NCBI GenBank assembly: GCA_029432775.1 | Contig: JAROAZ010000006.1 | Location: 62,001 to 126,000 of the forward strand | DNA length: 64,000 nucleotides | Source of the DNA: Pontiellaceae bacterium B12227 | GTDB taxonomy: Bacteria > Verrucomicrobiota > Kiritimatiellia > Kiritimatiellales > Pontiellaceae | Direction of reading: 5' to 3' | Part shown: one piece after another, positions 27,401 through 34,016 of the stretch | Layout: each line of letters opens with the position of its first letter | How positions within the stretch are numbered: the first letter of the stretch is position 1 | Translations under genes and position numbers: made by a program | Notes under the pieces: model-generated | Database searches by the model: none | What the model was told of the DNA's origin: nothing | The model's input: the letters and a program-made list of their open reading frames with translations, nothing else

Positions 27401-29920
27401 AAGCAGATAAAAATTATTCCGCTGATCCACGGCAACCAGCACATTCAGCCCGGCAATGTGATTCAGGATCTGATTAATGATGGTGCCGGAGCGGGTTTCT
27501 ATCGCCCGCTGGATACACACGAAGCATTCGCGGCGCCGCTGTCGATGCACATCACCCCGACCCTCGCCTCGGCCATACAATGGGCCTCGGTTGATCCGGC
27601 GGCGGCATTGCCGGAGCGGGATGGACCGGCCCTCAACAACCGCGTAGCCTCGCTCATTTCCAGCGAAATTATTGATCTGACCGGCAGCACCTTCTCCGAT
27701 CATTTAATGCCCTACTTCACTCCGGCGTACAATGCCAACAACGTTGCACTGGCCTCCGAGTTCCTTAACGACCTCTATGGCCCATCCGCCGTATCCACCA
27801 ATGTATTCTGGACGCCCGAACGCGTGATTGATCACGATGTCCTGACGAAAATTCAGGCGCTGGGCTTCGACTACACCTTTATCGATCAGTCGCAGCATCT
27901 CTACCGCTGGTTCGGCATTGATGAGTCCGCAGGAAACAATGCCTACCGGATAAATTCGGTGAACGGCATCAACTGCATTCCCATCTCGAACAAGCTCGAC
28001 GATTTCCGCTTCCAAAGTCTGGACGGCGGCGCCTCCCTCTCCTTCCGTAAAACACTGAGCCGGCGGGTTCAGTCCGGAACATGGAACGGCCAGCATCCGC
28101 AGGTTCTCACGCTTCTGATGAACTGGCAGGATTTCAATAATGCTTCCAATGCCGACCACTATGACCAGTTGATCCGCTGGCTCAGCAGCAAGGGCTGGAT
28201 TAAACTGGTCACCGCCGATCAGGTGGCCGGCAACGAGGTGGATCTATCGATGCCGCCGGACGGCACGGGCGATGTATGGAACCGGGTTGAGCGGGGCACG
28301 GGATTAACACTGGATAAGACCGGCCACGACTGGATTCAGTATTCGGCGCAGGGCAACTACGACAACTGGTATCTCGGCTCCGCCCTCAATGAGGGGATCT
28401 ACAACAAGATGTTTGAGTCGCGTCCCGGCTCATCCATTCCTCAGAATTACGGCATGCTCTACCTCGGCGGAACTGTCAGCAACAGCTGGGAGAGCATCCA
28501 GCAGATCACCGATCCGGACAGTAAACTCGCTAAACTCGCCCAGGCCACTCTGCACGCCTCGGTATTTGAAACCGCATTCCACCAGCAGACCCACGATGTG
28601 AACATGACCAAATTCTCCAGCGGCGAATTTGTCTATCCCGACACCACCTTCGACTGGCTGGCCGACTTTGCCCGCACCGCTCAGTCTCAAAGCCGCATGG
28701 CCGCCGTTTATCAACGCGTTGACCAGTGGGCGGCCGCTCCGCCGGCAAACGCCGTGGCCTCCATCGAGGATATCGACCTGGATGGGGTCGGAGAATATCT
28801 GCTCTACAACACCAATGTCTTTGCGCTAATCGAAGAATCAGGCGGCCGCATGACCGCTGCCTGGATCAAGAGCCCGCTCGACGGAGAGGTCTACCAGATG
28901 ATCGGCAACTACATCAGCGACTCGGATTCCGAAACCGAATTCGAAGGAGACACTCAGGTCGATGCCGGCGGCAACGTGATCGCCCGCCGTACATCATGCA
29001 TGAAAGATCTCTATGCCGTGGGCACCAGCAACACCACCATGTATGTAAACGACCTCTACACCGGCACCAATGCAACCGGCCAGACCGGTTGGAAGCTGAC
29101 CAGCTCCGACGGCAAGATCACCAAGACGATTACCCTTTCGGATACGGATGTCGCGTTTGATGTTTCCTACAGCCTCGGCGGCGATCTATCGCTCTTATAC
29201 ATCCGCAACGGGCTCTCCCCCAACCTGCTTGATCTGCTGAAACACGGACAGCAGGACCTGGCAGATCTCACCGTAAACGGCGGAGCGCTCAGTCTGGCGA
29301 ACACCAGTGCAACCGGCGCGGTCACGGCAGCCATAACCCTGGGACCGAACGCGGTCTATAATGCCTCGGCGGTCGATGACGGCTCCACCTTTGGCTATGA
29401 CTATTCCACCATCAACATGCGGAATCAGGCCCAGACCCATCAAGTCGAGATCTCCGGCTCCGGCACCTTTGCCTATTCGCTCGGATTCGGCTTCGACGGG
29501 ATTGATTCCGATGGCGACGGCGTGCCGGACGACTTTGAACTCCAGTATGACTTCCTCGACCCCGACAGCGGCTCCGATGCCAGTGCCGACGAAGACAACG
29601 ACGGCGTGAACAACGGTGGCGAATACATTGCCGGCACCGAACTCAACAACAACGCCGACTTCCCGGCCATTAACGCCATCCAGGCCGACACCCCGGGCAT
29701 AACCCTTCACTTTTCTACAGAGTACGGACGCAACTACTATGTCTGGTACAAAAATAATTCCGTGGCCGCTTCCAATGTCTGGAATCTGGCCACTTCCGTT
29801 CCAATGGTTGGAAACGGTGGCGTCCAATCCTGGACCGACAACGGCGGCCAAACCAGCCCGGCCCCCGATGATTCCGGCCTGCCGGCCCGGTTCTACAAAA
29901 TCGAGATCGAATACCCGTAA
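21482..29920 (+). CDS. Giant secreted starch-degrading protein: GH13 + TSP3 repeats + GH57-like domain
   Basis: 2812 residues. Signal sequence about 1-44 (ends GPIQAE). GH13 domain about 45-640: Asp348 (VDGFRLDAVKHV), Glu411 (LFGEHLGE), Asp472 (SGSHDFNF). Several Ig/CBM-like beta modules about 640-1380. About seven thrombospondin type-3 calcium repeats at about 1388-1680 (for example PDTDGDGLPDGLE and SDTDADGLPDGWE). A Pro linker (about 1686) leads to a glucodextranase-C-like beta domain (about 1695-1960). Then a GH57-like region (about 1974-2255) with IHGNQHIQPG near His1983, LSMHITPTL, and FWTPERVID followed by LGFDYTFID. C-terminal beta domains and one more calcium repeat finish the chain. 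GH13 and GH57 are unrelated alpha-glucanase folds, so the protein may both cut and debranch or transfer. The GH57 call is from motif resemblance and is less certain. Confidence 0.85.
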   Translation: MWIKNSVLRKYKADRTIPVRSAFRRILSILVLGVSLLAGPIQAETVLQYFGTPWTEITARMPELAEAGWTALWLPPPFKAGSQFSVGFDTFDRFDLGSKDQMGGVSTLHGTEAELLEMMETAHRFGIRVYFDNVMAHNGGSIPGYDENTSIFIQPGFVPEDFHLKTTEDGFYRKMPDYPDYNDEWQVLNRNPFGLDIAHEDPNTSFGAYEGAQFPKYHGIRHPDNPEYYLDTDIQIGTNDDGDPVYTFANNEPFEDIGYGAENTGAGNGTFDWDDANGNGQHDAGETSEPFTDTGLDPDRPGWKDVAHGLGDGIYNMGNPVSEDVNSLLYRAIRWFIDKAHVDGFRLDAVKHVPYYFFGKTYDPKDSSNWGYNGQIQEQFNITHGYSDWSNHRDSLFNTDQGRDDAMLFGEHLGEPPSKDGYLSAGMRIADNDLYNSLSYAVAGYGSLAGYDAAGYGTYGVNEAMMYSGSHDFNFISLYDRPSAHALILTRAGLPIVYTDGYNETQYPDSGGKYFPQHGDNPFLGQFGDNHLLNLLYINQLFARGEQNPKWSDDSYVAYERRDWRETGIEGNAVILSYMMARNGAGGQSRSWTTSFPEGARLYNYSKYGGGFYANVSGGEIKDDSGYNPIVPAGGFFAFSWRVPEMPAVWDDGTFGEIQPLEILQDGQPVETMQHVRTDGYAGDPDFNPYSVPGDTAGDYQYALPIPRITNGSNLTFIARADGSAENILIKLDGGMDVNAHMGLGSQSDDLRDRLPALSYDMVVGYEDMQFNHRMAEKFAAKDVTRNVIGSPGAETYEATIGTAGFTVNNGSGPNTYNGTVTWAYHDPADNNESAQLQFSPGPESAAGSNITVWVKAGYTNQVQQAYLYYTTDGTTYPEGSAGIGKGTTQVAELSFNHNGSPDEAGTPVWWKGTLPAQTSDTVVRYKIGVSRLDASSIFPYNADDIYKKKPMETMFSITNFNATTVAYRPHNDFGTEKTGLKEGYHVLRTKAFLNRGGAASLFNLNVRTFYYDTKRPEGEIIYPGSDGDTLFGSTYGFVVRSDESVEEVCYRITDSDAGNDDTATGVDQGNGTWIPALTVDTSLAVDSDYPQEWRFDYNNIPASGTAQIEIRLKEASSSTNNALSDADGHYTTLVRNVNTSGPDVRFFTAWPQQDGETVGPDYVAKIHFSKSLAVGLTEEELLNTLTLSIDGVSQPRSDYSILYNETSDYHALAFTMDNYFNNVADYQHTLEVLCNRDGEPLLTARRIFLSYPIIEPYVNVVTPPLTDELGDPFRIVLPDVASPVATQRQYTVYIETDTDAQNVAMAFEQGSGMLTEDAGNPVSNSNYLGWSFTWNFPLTNDAAQIEGTFRLRADVDTDGNTNTVEATALREARVILREISNVSTNDFDDDDDGLSDFDEITPKALPTTAVTEWVNSDVHAWNIYGLTDATSPDTDGDGLPDGLESGWRLPADTNATLTTTDTNGDGYPNFIGDLDPPFYNTFDNYGLVPGVSTYSAGTKTDLKAGTMTDAANPDTDYDGLPDGLEDANRNGWVDGDGEAIPPDWNPWLGRDWPDGSLDGNDVWLETDPNNADTDQDGLSDGYGEDQNANGIIDGDTNGDRLYTAGEAWQETDPLNSDTDADGLPDGWEVTYGFNPLDNGTDDLSTASATDGDPQQGAAGDVDNDGTSNLEELINGTNPQVPDSGTPPPPPSIVIGPQDEIVVGAVANAQEFSDWNDEDLIALDTYDELESTSGGDVYYRSWASDGLESSRDMLAFYAQDGGSISNGGDGNFYFRLDMMDLVANAEESGLDIYVVIDTGNTAIGERKIVDNIDVLTDMRWEAVVAVYDSDNGAVYVNQPGSADTDTLEDTIVYDPTDVDRRTQAHADGFKQAYFNSELDSIEFSISRQALIDTGWNGNFAQLNFQVFTTRDGTDGGDGELDGPDIQDSIRTDWIAEDFSGITSGDVDQLRYDARIELESLVQWVGINADNDRGKQIKIIPLIHGNQHIQPGNVIQDLINDGAGAGFYRPLDTHEAFAAPLSMHITPTLASAIQWASVDPAAALPERDGPALNNRVASLISSEIIDLTGSTFSDHLMPYFTPAYNANNVALASEFLNDLYGPSAVSTNVFWTPERVIDHDVLTKIQALGFDYTFIDQSQHLYRWFGIDESAGNNAYRINSVNGINCIPISNKLDDFRFQSLDGGASLSFRKTLSRRVQSGTWNGQHPQVLTLLMNWQDFNNASNADHYDQLIRWLSSKGWIKLVTADQVAGNEVDLSMPPDGTGDVWNRVERGTGLTLDKTGHDWIQYSAQGNYDNWYLGSALNEGIYNKMFESRPGSSIPQNYGMLYLGGTVSNSWESIQQITDPDSKLAKLAQATLHASVFETAFHQQTHDVNMTKFSSGEFVYPDTTFDWLADFARTAQSQSRMAAVYQRVDQWAAAPPANAVASIEDIDLDGVGEYLLYNTNVFALIEESGGRMTAAWIKSPLDGEVYQMIGNYISDSDSETEFEGDTQVDAGGNVIARRTSCMKDLYAVGTSNTTMYVNDLYTGTNATGQTGWKLTSSDGKITKTITLSDTDVAFDVSYSLGGDLSLLYIRNGLSPNLLDLLKHGQQDLADLTVNGGALSLANTSATGAVTAAITLGPNAVYNASAVDDGSTFGYDYSTINMRNQAQTHQVEISGSGTFAYSLGFGFDGIDSDGDGVPDDFELQYDFLDPDSGSDASADEDNDGVNNGGEYIAGTELNNNADFPAINAIQADTPGITLHFSTEYGRNYYVWYKNNSVAASNVWNLATSVPMVGNGGVQSWTDNGGQTSPAPDDSGLPARFYKIEIEYP
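26523..26537. repeat. TTCCAGNNNCTGGAA palindrome
   Basis: TTCCAGACTCTGGAA, the fully paired G/C variant of the palindrome, just before the Pro linker of the giant protein. Confidence 0.8.
29770..29813. repeat. Two adjacent TTCCARNNNYTGGAA palindromes
   Basis: TTCCAATGTCTGGAA (29770-29784) and TTCCAATGGTTGGAA (29799-29813) near the 3' end of the giant protein gene; the second encodes VPMVGN. Confidence 0.85.
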
Positions 29921-29969
29921 CATGGCTAAAACCCGACATATACGGACAAAGAAACCCTAATTTAGGAAA

Positions 29970-29998
29970 TTGACATTCAGAAAGTATAAGTAGATAGT
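29970..29998 (+). promoter_or_regulatory. Sigma-70-like promoter of the PEP-CTERM gene
   Basis: TTGACA (29970-29975), a 17-base spacer and GATAGT (29993-29998). TTAACCGTTC at 30001-30010, just downstream, repeats the first part of the amylase operator sites. Confidence 0.55.
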
Positions 29999-30075
29999 TG
30001 TTAACCGTTCTAATTCACTGAATTGAGAACATTATGCAGGTCAGGTCTGCATGAATTAATAAGGAGAAAAAGATA

Positions 30076-30675
30076 ATGAGTAAAATGTTAACATTGATGG
30101 CTAGCGCAAGCATTCTTCTGGCCATTTCAGCATCTGCCAGCATGACTATTTTTAATGGATATGCCTATGTGAGCGATACGACGGCAGGGGTCGGCTCAAC
30201 CTGGTATGACTTAAACGGATCGGCCCAACCTCAGGACTTTCAGGGTTCCGACCTTGGCAACTTCGAAACCAGCCTCTGGCTGGGCGGACAGACTGGACTC
30301 TGGCAGGATGAAGGTGGCGTTGCTTCTGCTATGCTGCATTACAGTATTTCGGGGGATGCAACCGCCTCTGGCTCAATTTCCTATTCGTTTGAATCATACT
30401 CGGCCCCCAATGATCAATGGGGAACGGATATTAACGGAGCAAACCTCTCCGAAGGTTCTCTTGACCTGATTGCGACTCATAGCCTTGGTAACGGCAGTTA
30501 CAATCTTTCCGTATGGGTACAGGGAGTTGCAAACGGCGGCGGCAACGCGTGGGACAACAATGGTGGCTCCAATCATACAGCTACTTTCGAAGTTGTTCCG
30601 GAACCGGCCGTGATGGGGCTTGTGCTGGTGTTCGGCGGCTCCATGCTCTTCATCCGCCGCATGTTCCAGATGTAA
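30076..30675 (+). CDS. PEP-CTERM sorting-signal protein
   Basis: 199 residues. Signal peptide about 1-22 (ISASASM). A beta-rich body of about 150 residues, high in Gly, Ser and Asn, has no recognised catalytic motif. The C-terminus is a textbook PEP-CTERM signal: VVPEPAVMG, a hydrophobic helix, then RRMFQM. Such tails are cleaved by an exosortase and the protein is passed to the outer surface, usually in bacteria that make exopolysaccharide. AAGGAG stands before the ATG. It follows the giant amylase gene after 155 bases with its own promoter, and the perfect hairpin terminator at 30713 closes it. A glycan- or matrix-associated surface role is likely; no enzymatic function is indicated. Confidence 0.88.
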   Translation: MSKMLTLMASASILLAISASASMTIFNGYAYVSDTTAGVGSTWYDLNGSAQPQDFQGSDLGNFETSLWLGGQTGLWQDEGGVASAMLHYSISGDATASGSISYSFESYSAPNDQWGTDINGANLSEGSLDLIATHSLGNGSYNLSVWVQGVANGGGNAWDNNGGSNHTATFEVVPEPAVMGLVLVFGGSMLFIRRMFQM

Positions 30676-30707
30676 CGCATCGCCCTTTCAAAGGGTATAT
30701 CTTTATG

Positions 30708-30739
30708 AAAAAGGCCCGATCGAAAGATCGGGCCTTTGT
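30708..30739. terminator. Bidirectional Rho-independent terminator
   Basis: Nine-bp perfect stem GGCCCGATC/GATCGGGCC with a GAAA loop (30713-30734), preceded by AAAAA and followed by TTTGTT, so it can serve the PEP-CTERM gene and the minus-strand genes that converge on it. Confidence 0.92.
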
Positions 30740-30873
30740 TATTTTCTGCGAGCCTGTCTGTTGCGCCACCATCGGTAGGCAAGCGCTCCGAGCAGGAAAA
30801 CCGCTGCCACGGTGAGCATGGGAATCACGTCGCTCGGCGGCGGTTCGCAATAGGGTATGGCCGTTTCTTCCAT
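30739..30873 (-). CDS. Small single-pass membrane protein
   Basis: 44 residues from ATG 30873. A short N-terminal part rich in Pro (CEPPPSDVIP) is followed by a hydrophobic helix (MLTVAAVFLLGALAY) and a strongly basic tail (RWWRNRQARRK). The Pro motif, helix and basic tail resemble a free-standing protein-sorting tail. It lies 67 bases after the FKBP isomerase gene on the same strand and ends exactly at the terminator. No clear ribosome binding site is visible, which lowers confidence. Confidence 0.45.
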   Translation of the reverse strand: MEETAIPYCEPPPSDVIPMLTVAAVFLLGALAYRWWRNRQARRK

Positions 30874-30940
30874 AACTGAATGCGGAGGGTTTGCGGCCTC
30901 GGCGACCGGGCGGTGGGCCACCGCCCCTCCAATACAAAAG

Positions 30941-31363
30941 TTAGTCTACAGAAACCAGTTCCAGATCAAAATTGAGGTTCTGGCCGGCGAGCTGGTGATT
31001 GGCATCGATGGTGATGTTTTCTTCTTCAACTGCCGTGATGGTTACCGGCACGGGCTGGCCCTGCGGTCCCTGCATCTGCAGCATCATGCCGATTTCCGGT
31101 TCGAGGTCCGGCGGAAGCTGCGCGCGTTCGAAGCTCATCACGAGATCCTCGCGCTTTTCGCCATAGGCTTCAGCAGCCGGAATGTTGATGGTTTTCTTTT
31201 CGCCAACCGCCATGTCGGCAACGCCGGTTTCAAAACCGGGGATGACCATACCGGCACCCATTTCGAATTCCAGCGGCTCACGGCCGGCTGAGGAATCGAA
31301 CTGATTTCCGTCGTCGAGGGTTCCGGTATAGTGAATTTTAACTTTCTGTCCTTTTTCGATCAT
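30941..31363 (-). CDS. FKBP-type peptidyl-prolyl isomerase, SlyD-like
   Basis: 140 residues. Begins MIEKGQKVKIHYTGTLDDG and continues with FDSSAGREPLEFEMGAGMVI and PGFE, the FKBP core signature. Between about 70 and 125 an insert-in-flap domain (EAYGEKREDLVMSFERAQLP) marks the SlyD-type subgroup; it gives chaperone activity in known members. The His/Cys-rich metal-binding tail of E. coli SlyD is absent; the chain ends LNFDLELVSVD. Predicted cytoplasmic catalyst of proline cis-trans isomerisation during folding. ATG 31363 is preceded by AAGGACC. Confidence 0.93.
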   Translation of the reverse strand: MIEKGQKVKIHYTGTLDDGNQFDSSAGREPLEFEMGAGMVIPGFETGVADMAVGEKKTINIPAAEAYGEKREDLVMSFERAQLPPDLEPEIGMMLQMQGPQGQPVPVTITAVEEENITIDANHQLAGQNLNFDLELVSVD

Positions 31364-31432
31364 AAATTGGTCCTTTGTTTGTAGTTGAATTAAATGCGCA
31401 CCATACAGACCCTAAGTCTTATGGCAATAAAT

Positions 31433-32602
31433 TTAACGATTCCGCCTTTTCTGCCCGCTTCGTCGTTGTTTACCGGCATGCTCTCGCCGGTCCGGACCGC
31501 GGCGGCGCGCCCCCTGCCCCTTCGGCGGTGCTTCCAAGGTTTGGAAACCGTCCTTTTTGCCGCACCGTTTCGCAACACTGGAAACCGCGAGGCGGGCCGT
31601 GGCAAAGGCTGCCTGCAGGTTGTAGCCGCCGGTCGGACCGTCCACATCCATCACTTCCCCGGCAAAATAGAGTCCGGGGCAGACCTTCGATTCCAGGGTC
31701 TGGAAATCAATCTCATCGAGGGCCACGCCACCGACTGTTACCATGGCTTCTTTGATGGAGCGGGTGTTGAGCGGCCGGATTTCCTCAGACTTCCCGTCGA
31801 GCAGGTTGACCTTCAGCACATAATTTTTGAGATCGTGGCGGGCCACGATACGGGAGGCATCGGTGAGGGCCGTTCCGCCGACACCCCACTTTTCAATTTC
31901 GAAAACGCCGCGCGTCTGGCCGACCACGTTTCCTTTGGAGAGCACGTCGACGGTGACCTTTTCATAGATTTTTCCCACACGGCCCTGCAGGACCCCGGGC
32001 TCGACTTCAAACCCGGCGAGTCCCGGCCGGAAGGCTTCCACTTGATGGCCGAGTTTTTTTGCCCAGTCCTGGCCATCGCCGACAGAGCCGGTTTTCGGAT
32101 AGCTGACGCCGCCGGTGGCAATGAGCACATATTTGCTCTCCACCACAAAGTTATCGGTGGTGACCCGGAAGCCGTTCTTTGTTTTTTCCAATGCCTGGAC
32201 CACGGAGGAACAGGCGAGAGAGACATTGCGGTCGCGCAGCTGATCGGTGAAGAGGTTGAGCACATCGGCCGCCCGTTCCGTATGCGGATAGACTTTATTC
32301 CCTGTCTTTACGACCGTCTTCAGCCCGTGGGCTGCAAACCAGCGTTGCGACATGGATGGGGTAAACGCTTTCAGAGCCGGTTCGAGAAACGGGCCCACCG
32401 GATCGCCGAACATCTGGACCATCCGGTCTTCAGAAATATTGGTGGTCAGGTTGCAGCGGGAGTTCCCGCACATCAGCAGTTTCCGCCCCGGTTTGGCTTT
32501 GCGTTCCAGCACAAGCGCCTTCAGGCCCAGTTCGCCGGCGGCGCAGCCGGCCATCAGTCCGGCAGCTCCTCCACCGATTATAATCAGATCCGTTTTACTC
32601 AT
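31433..32602 (-). CDS. HI0933/BaiN-family flavoprotein (NAD(P)/FAD-dependent oxidoreductase)
   Basis: 389 residues. N-terminal dinucleotide-binding motif IIGGGAAGLMAG (about 7-18), then LERKAKPGRKLLMCGNSRCNLTTN, the hallmark of the HI0933 flavoprotein family; ATGGVSYPKTGSVGDG about midway and a C-terminal FAGEVMDVDGPTGGYNLQAA that completes FAD binding. The cellular role of this family is poorly defined; related proteins act on bile-acid or aminoacetone substrates, and I would not assign a substrate here. The last 30 or so residues are basic and low-complexity (GARRRGPDRREHAGKQRR), an extension beyond the usual family end. Two strict palindromes (31532, 31691) fall in the coding sequence as FQTLE segments. 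Confidence 0.85.
   Translation of the reverse strand: MSKTDLIIIGGGAAGLMAGCAAGELGLKALVLERKAKPGRKLLMCGNSRCNLTTNISEDRMVQMFGDPVGPFLEPALKAFTPSMSQRWFAAHGLKTVVKTGNKVYPHTERAADVLNLFTDQLRDRNVSLACSSVVQALEKTKNGFRVTTDNFVVESKYVLIATGGVSYPKTGSVGDGQDWAKKLGHQVEAFRPGLAGFEVEPGVLQGRVGKIYEKVTVDVLSKGNVVGQTRGVFEIEKWGVGGTALTDASRIVARHDLKNYVLKVNLLDGKSEEIRPLNTRSIKEAMVTVGGVALDEIDFQTLESKVCPGLYFAGEVMDVDGPTGGYNLQAAFATARLAVSSVAKRCGKKDGFQTLEAPPKGQGARRRGPDRREHAGKQRRSGQKRRNR
31532..31546. repeat. TTCCAANNNTTGGAA palindrome
   Basis: TTCCAAGGTTTGGAA near the 3' end of the flavoprotein gene (FQTLE on the minus strand). Confidence 0.85.
31691..31705. repeat. TTCCAGNNNCTGGAA palindrome
   Basis: TTCCAGGGTCTGGAA in the flavoprotein gene (FQTLE on the minus strand); a weaker copy TTCCAATGCCTGGAC lies at 32186-32200. 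Confidence 0.8.
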
Positions 32603-32652
32603 AGACAGCTATGGTGGCAGAACCTATATTATTTTCCAACCAAGGAGACTTC

Positions 32653-33228
32653 ATGAAATTTGCCGCCCCCCTTTGTCTGACCGCGATCCTTGCTCTGCTG
32701 AGCGGATGCTCCAGCATGAAAGTCTCGTCGAAGCAAACTGCCGACTTTAACTTCAGCTCCGTAAAAACCTTTGAGTGGGTACAGGCCCCGAAAAAGATTC
32801 TCGACGAAGACGACACCCTGCTGAACGAAAGTGTTCAGCGGGCGCTGAACAACGCCCTTTCCGAACGGGGATGGAAACAGGTACTGGAAACTGCAAACGC
32901 GGACATCCAGGTGGTGTACTACATCAAACTGGCGGAGCACGAAGAATACACCGGCCCGACCGACCGAGATGCCACCCGGGTAACCGGCGGCTTTACTTAC
33001 AAGAAAAGCAACGAAAGCTGGGGCTACACCGATCAGGAACCGGACCTGAACGTTTACACCATTGCGATCGGCACACTCGAACTCCTGCTCTATGATGCGG
33101 AGTCCGGCAGGATGATCTGGACGGGCACGCTGCAGACCCGGCTCGACCGCTCCACTCCACTGAACCAGCAGCAGGAAATGCTTCGCAAAATTGCCGCCAA
33201 GATCACGCATAAAATTCCCGCAGAATGA
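32653..33228 (+). CDS. DUF4136-family lipoprotein
   Basis: 191 residues from ATG 32653, chosen because AAGGAG lies 5 bases upstream and the chain then opens with a lipoprotein signal peptide MKFAAPLCLTAILALLSGCS, with lipobox LLSGC. The mature part matches the DUF4136 pattern: an FNFSSVKTFEWV strand near the start, a helix with LLNESVQRALNNALSERGW, a QVVYYIKL strand and a late LLLYDAESGRMIWTG. Members are envelope lipoproteins of unknown function. It overlaps the MtfA-like peptidase gene by 4 bases (ATGA), so the two are translationally coupled. Confidence 0.85.
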   Translation: MKFAAPLCLTAILALLSGCSSMKVSSKQTADFNFSSVKTFEWVQAPKKILDEDDTLLNESVQRALNNALSERGWKQVLETANADIQVVYYIKLAEHEEYTGPTDRDATRVTGGFTYKKSNESWGYTDQEPDLNVYTIAIGTLELLLYDAESGRMIWTGTLQTRLDRSTPLNQQQEMLRKIAAKITHKIPAE

Positions 33229-34016
33229 TGATGCTGCAGATCTCACTGGTCCTTCTGGTCCTCCTGGCCATTGCGGGTATTTTCCTGCTGCGGAAAAGAG
33301 CGAATGAAAAGCATCTGCTGACGCTCCGCACCACCCCGCCGCCGGCCGACTGGCTCCCGATTCTGGAGCAGACTCTTCCAATGGTTGGAAAACTTACTTC
33401 CGAACATTGGAAGCAGCTCAGCGGCCTGATGAATGTGTTCCTGCACACCAAACACTTCGAAGGCTGCGGCGGACTGGAACTGACCGAGGAGATGAAAGTT
33501 ACCGTGGCGGCACAGGCCTGCATGCTCCTGCTCGGGCGGAACACGGAGGTTTATCCAAAATTAAAAACCGTGCTGCTCTATCCGCACACCTATACCGATG
33601 GCGAAACGGCCCGGCTCGGCGAATCCTGGAATATCGGCGTGGTGGTGCTCTCCTGGAACAGTGTGGTCGGCGGTGCCCGTAATTTTGCGGACGGGCATAA
33701 CGTGACCTTCCACGAATTTGCCCATCAGCTCGACCAGGAATCGGGCGCGGCCGACGGCGCTCCGATTCTGGGAGAAACCAATGCCTACCAAACCTGGGCC
33801 CGCGTGTTCAGTTTTGAATATGAAGATCTCGTTGAAAAAACCGAGCATGGCCAAAAAGATGTGATGGATGAATACGGCGCCACCAACCCGGCCGAATTCT
33901 TTGCCGTCGCCACCGAAACCTTTTTTGAAAAACCGAAGCAGATGAAGCAGAAGCATCCCGAGCTCTACACCAAACTGCGCGGGTACTATAAAGTGGACCC
34001 GACCGAATGGATATAG
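33225..34016 (+). CDS. MtfA-like zinc-dependent peptidase
   Basis: 263 residues. A short N-terminal transmembrane helix (about 4-22) is followed by an M90/MtfA-type metallopeptidase domain. The zinc motif HEFAHQLD starts at His163, with His167 as the second ligand; downstream NPAEFFAVATETFFEKP is the family signature containing the third ligand and stabilising Glu. In E. coli MtfA binds the repressor Mlc and thereby affects glucose phosphotransferase genes, but that partner is not seen here. The gene overlaps its upstream neighbour by 4 bases and the signal peptidase gene by 10. A strict palindrome (33376) and a one-mismatch copy (33398) lie in the region encoding LPMVGKLTSEHWK. Confidence 0.86.
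   Translation: MMMLQISLVLLVLLAIAGIFLLRKRANEKHLLTLRTTPPPADWLPILEQTLPMVGKLTSEHWKQLSGLMNVFLHTKHFEGCGGLELTEEMKVTVAAQACMLLLGRNTEVYPKLKTVLLYPHTYTDGETARLGESWNIGVVVLSWNSVVGGARNFADGHNVTFHEFAHQLDQESGAADGAPILGETNAYQTWARVFSFEYEDLVEKTEHGQKDVMDEYGATNPAEFFAVATETFFEKPKQMKQKHPELYTKLRGYYKVDPTEWI
33376..33412. repeat. TTCCAANNNTTGGAA palindrome plus a near copy
   Basis: TTCCAATGGTTGGAA (33376-33390) and TTCCGAACATTGGAA (33398-33412) in the MtfA-like gene. Confidence 0.85.

Noticed and set aside
30705-30815. Plus-strand frame starting ATGAAAAAGGCCCGATCG after the PEP-CTERM gene.
   Set aside because: It reads through a perfect Rho-independent terminator and has no plausible protein content.
33376-33412. Palindromes inside genes treated as real transcription terminators.
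   Set aside because: Most copies are intragenic in intact genes with weak 6-bp stems and no U tract; termination there would truncate essential proteins.
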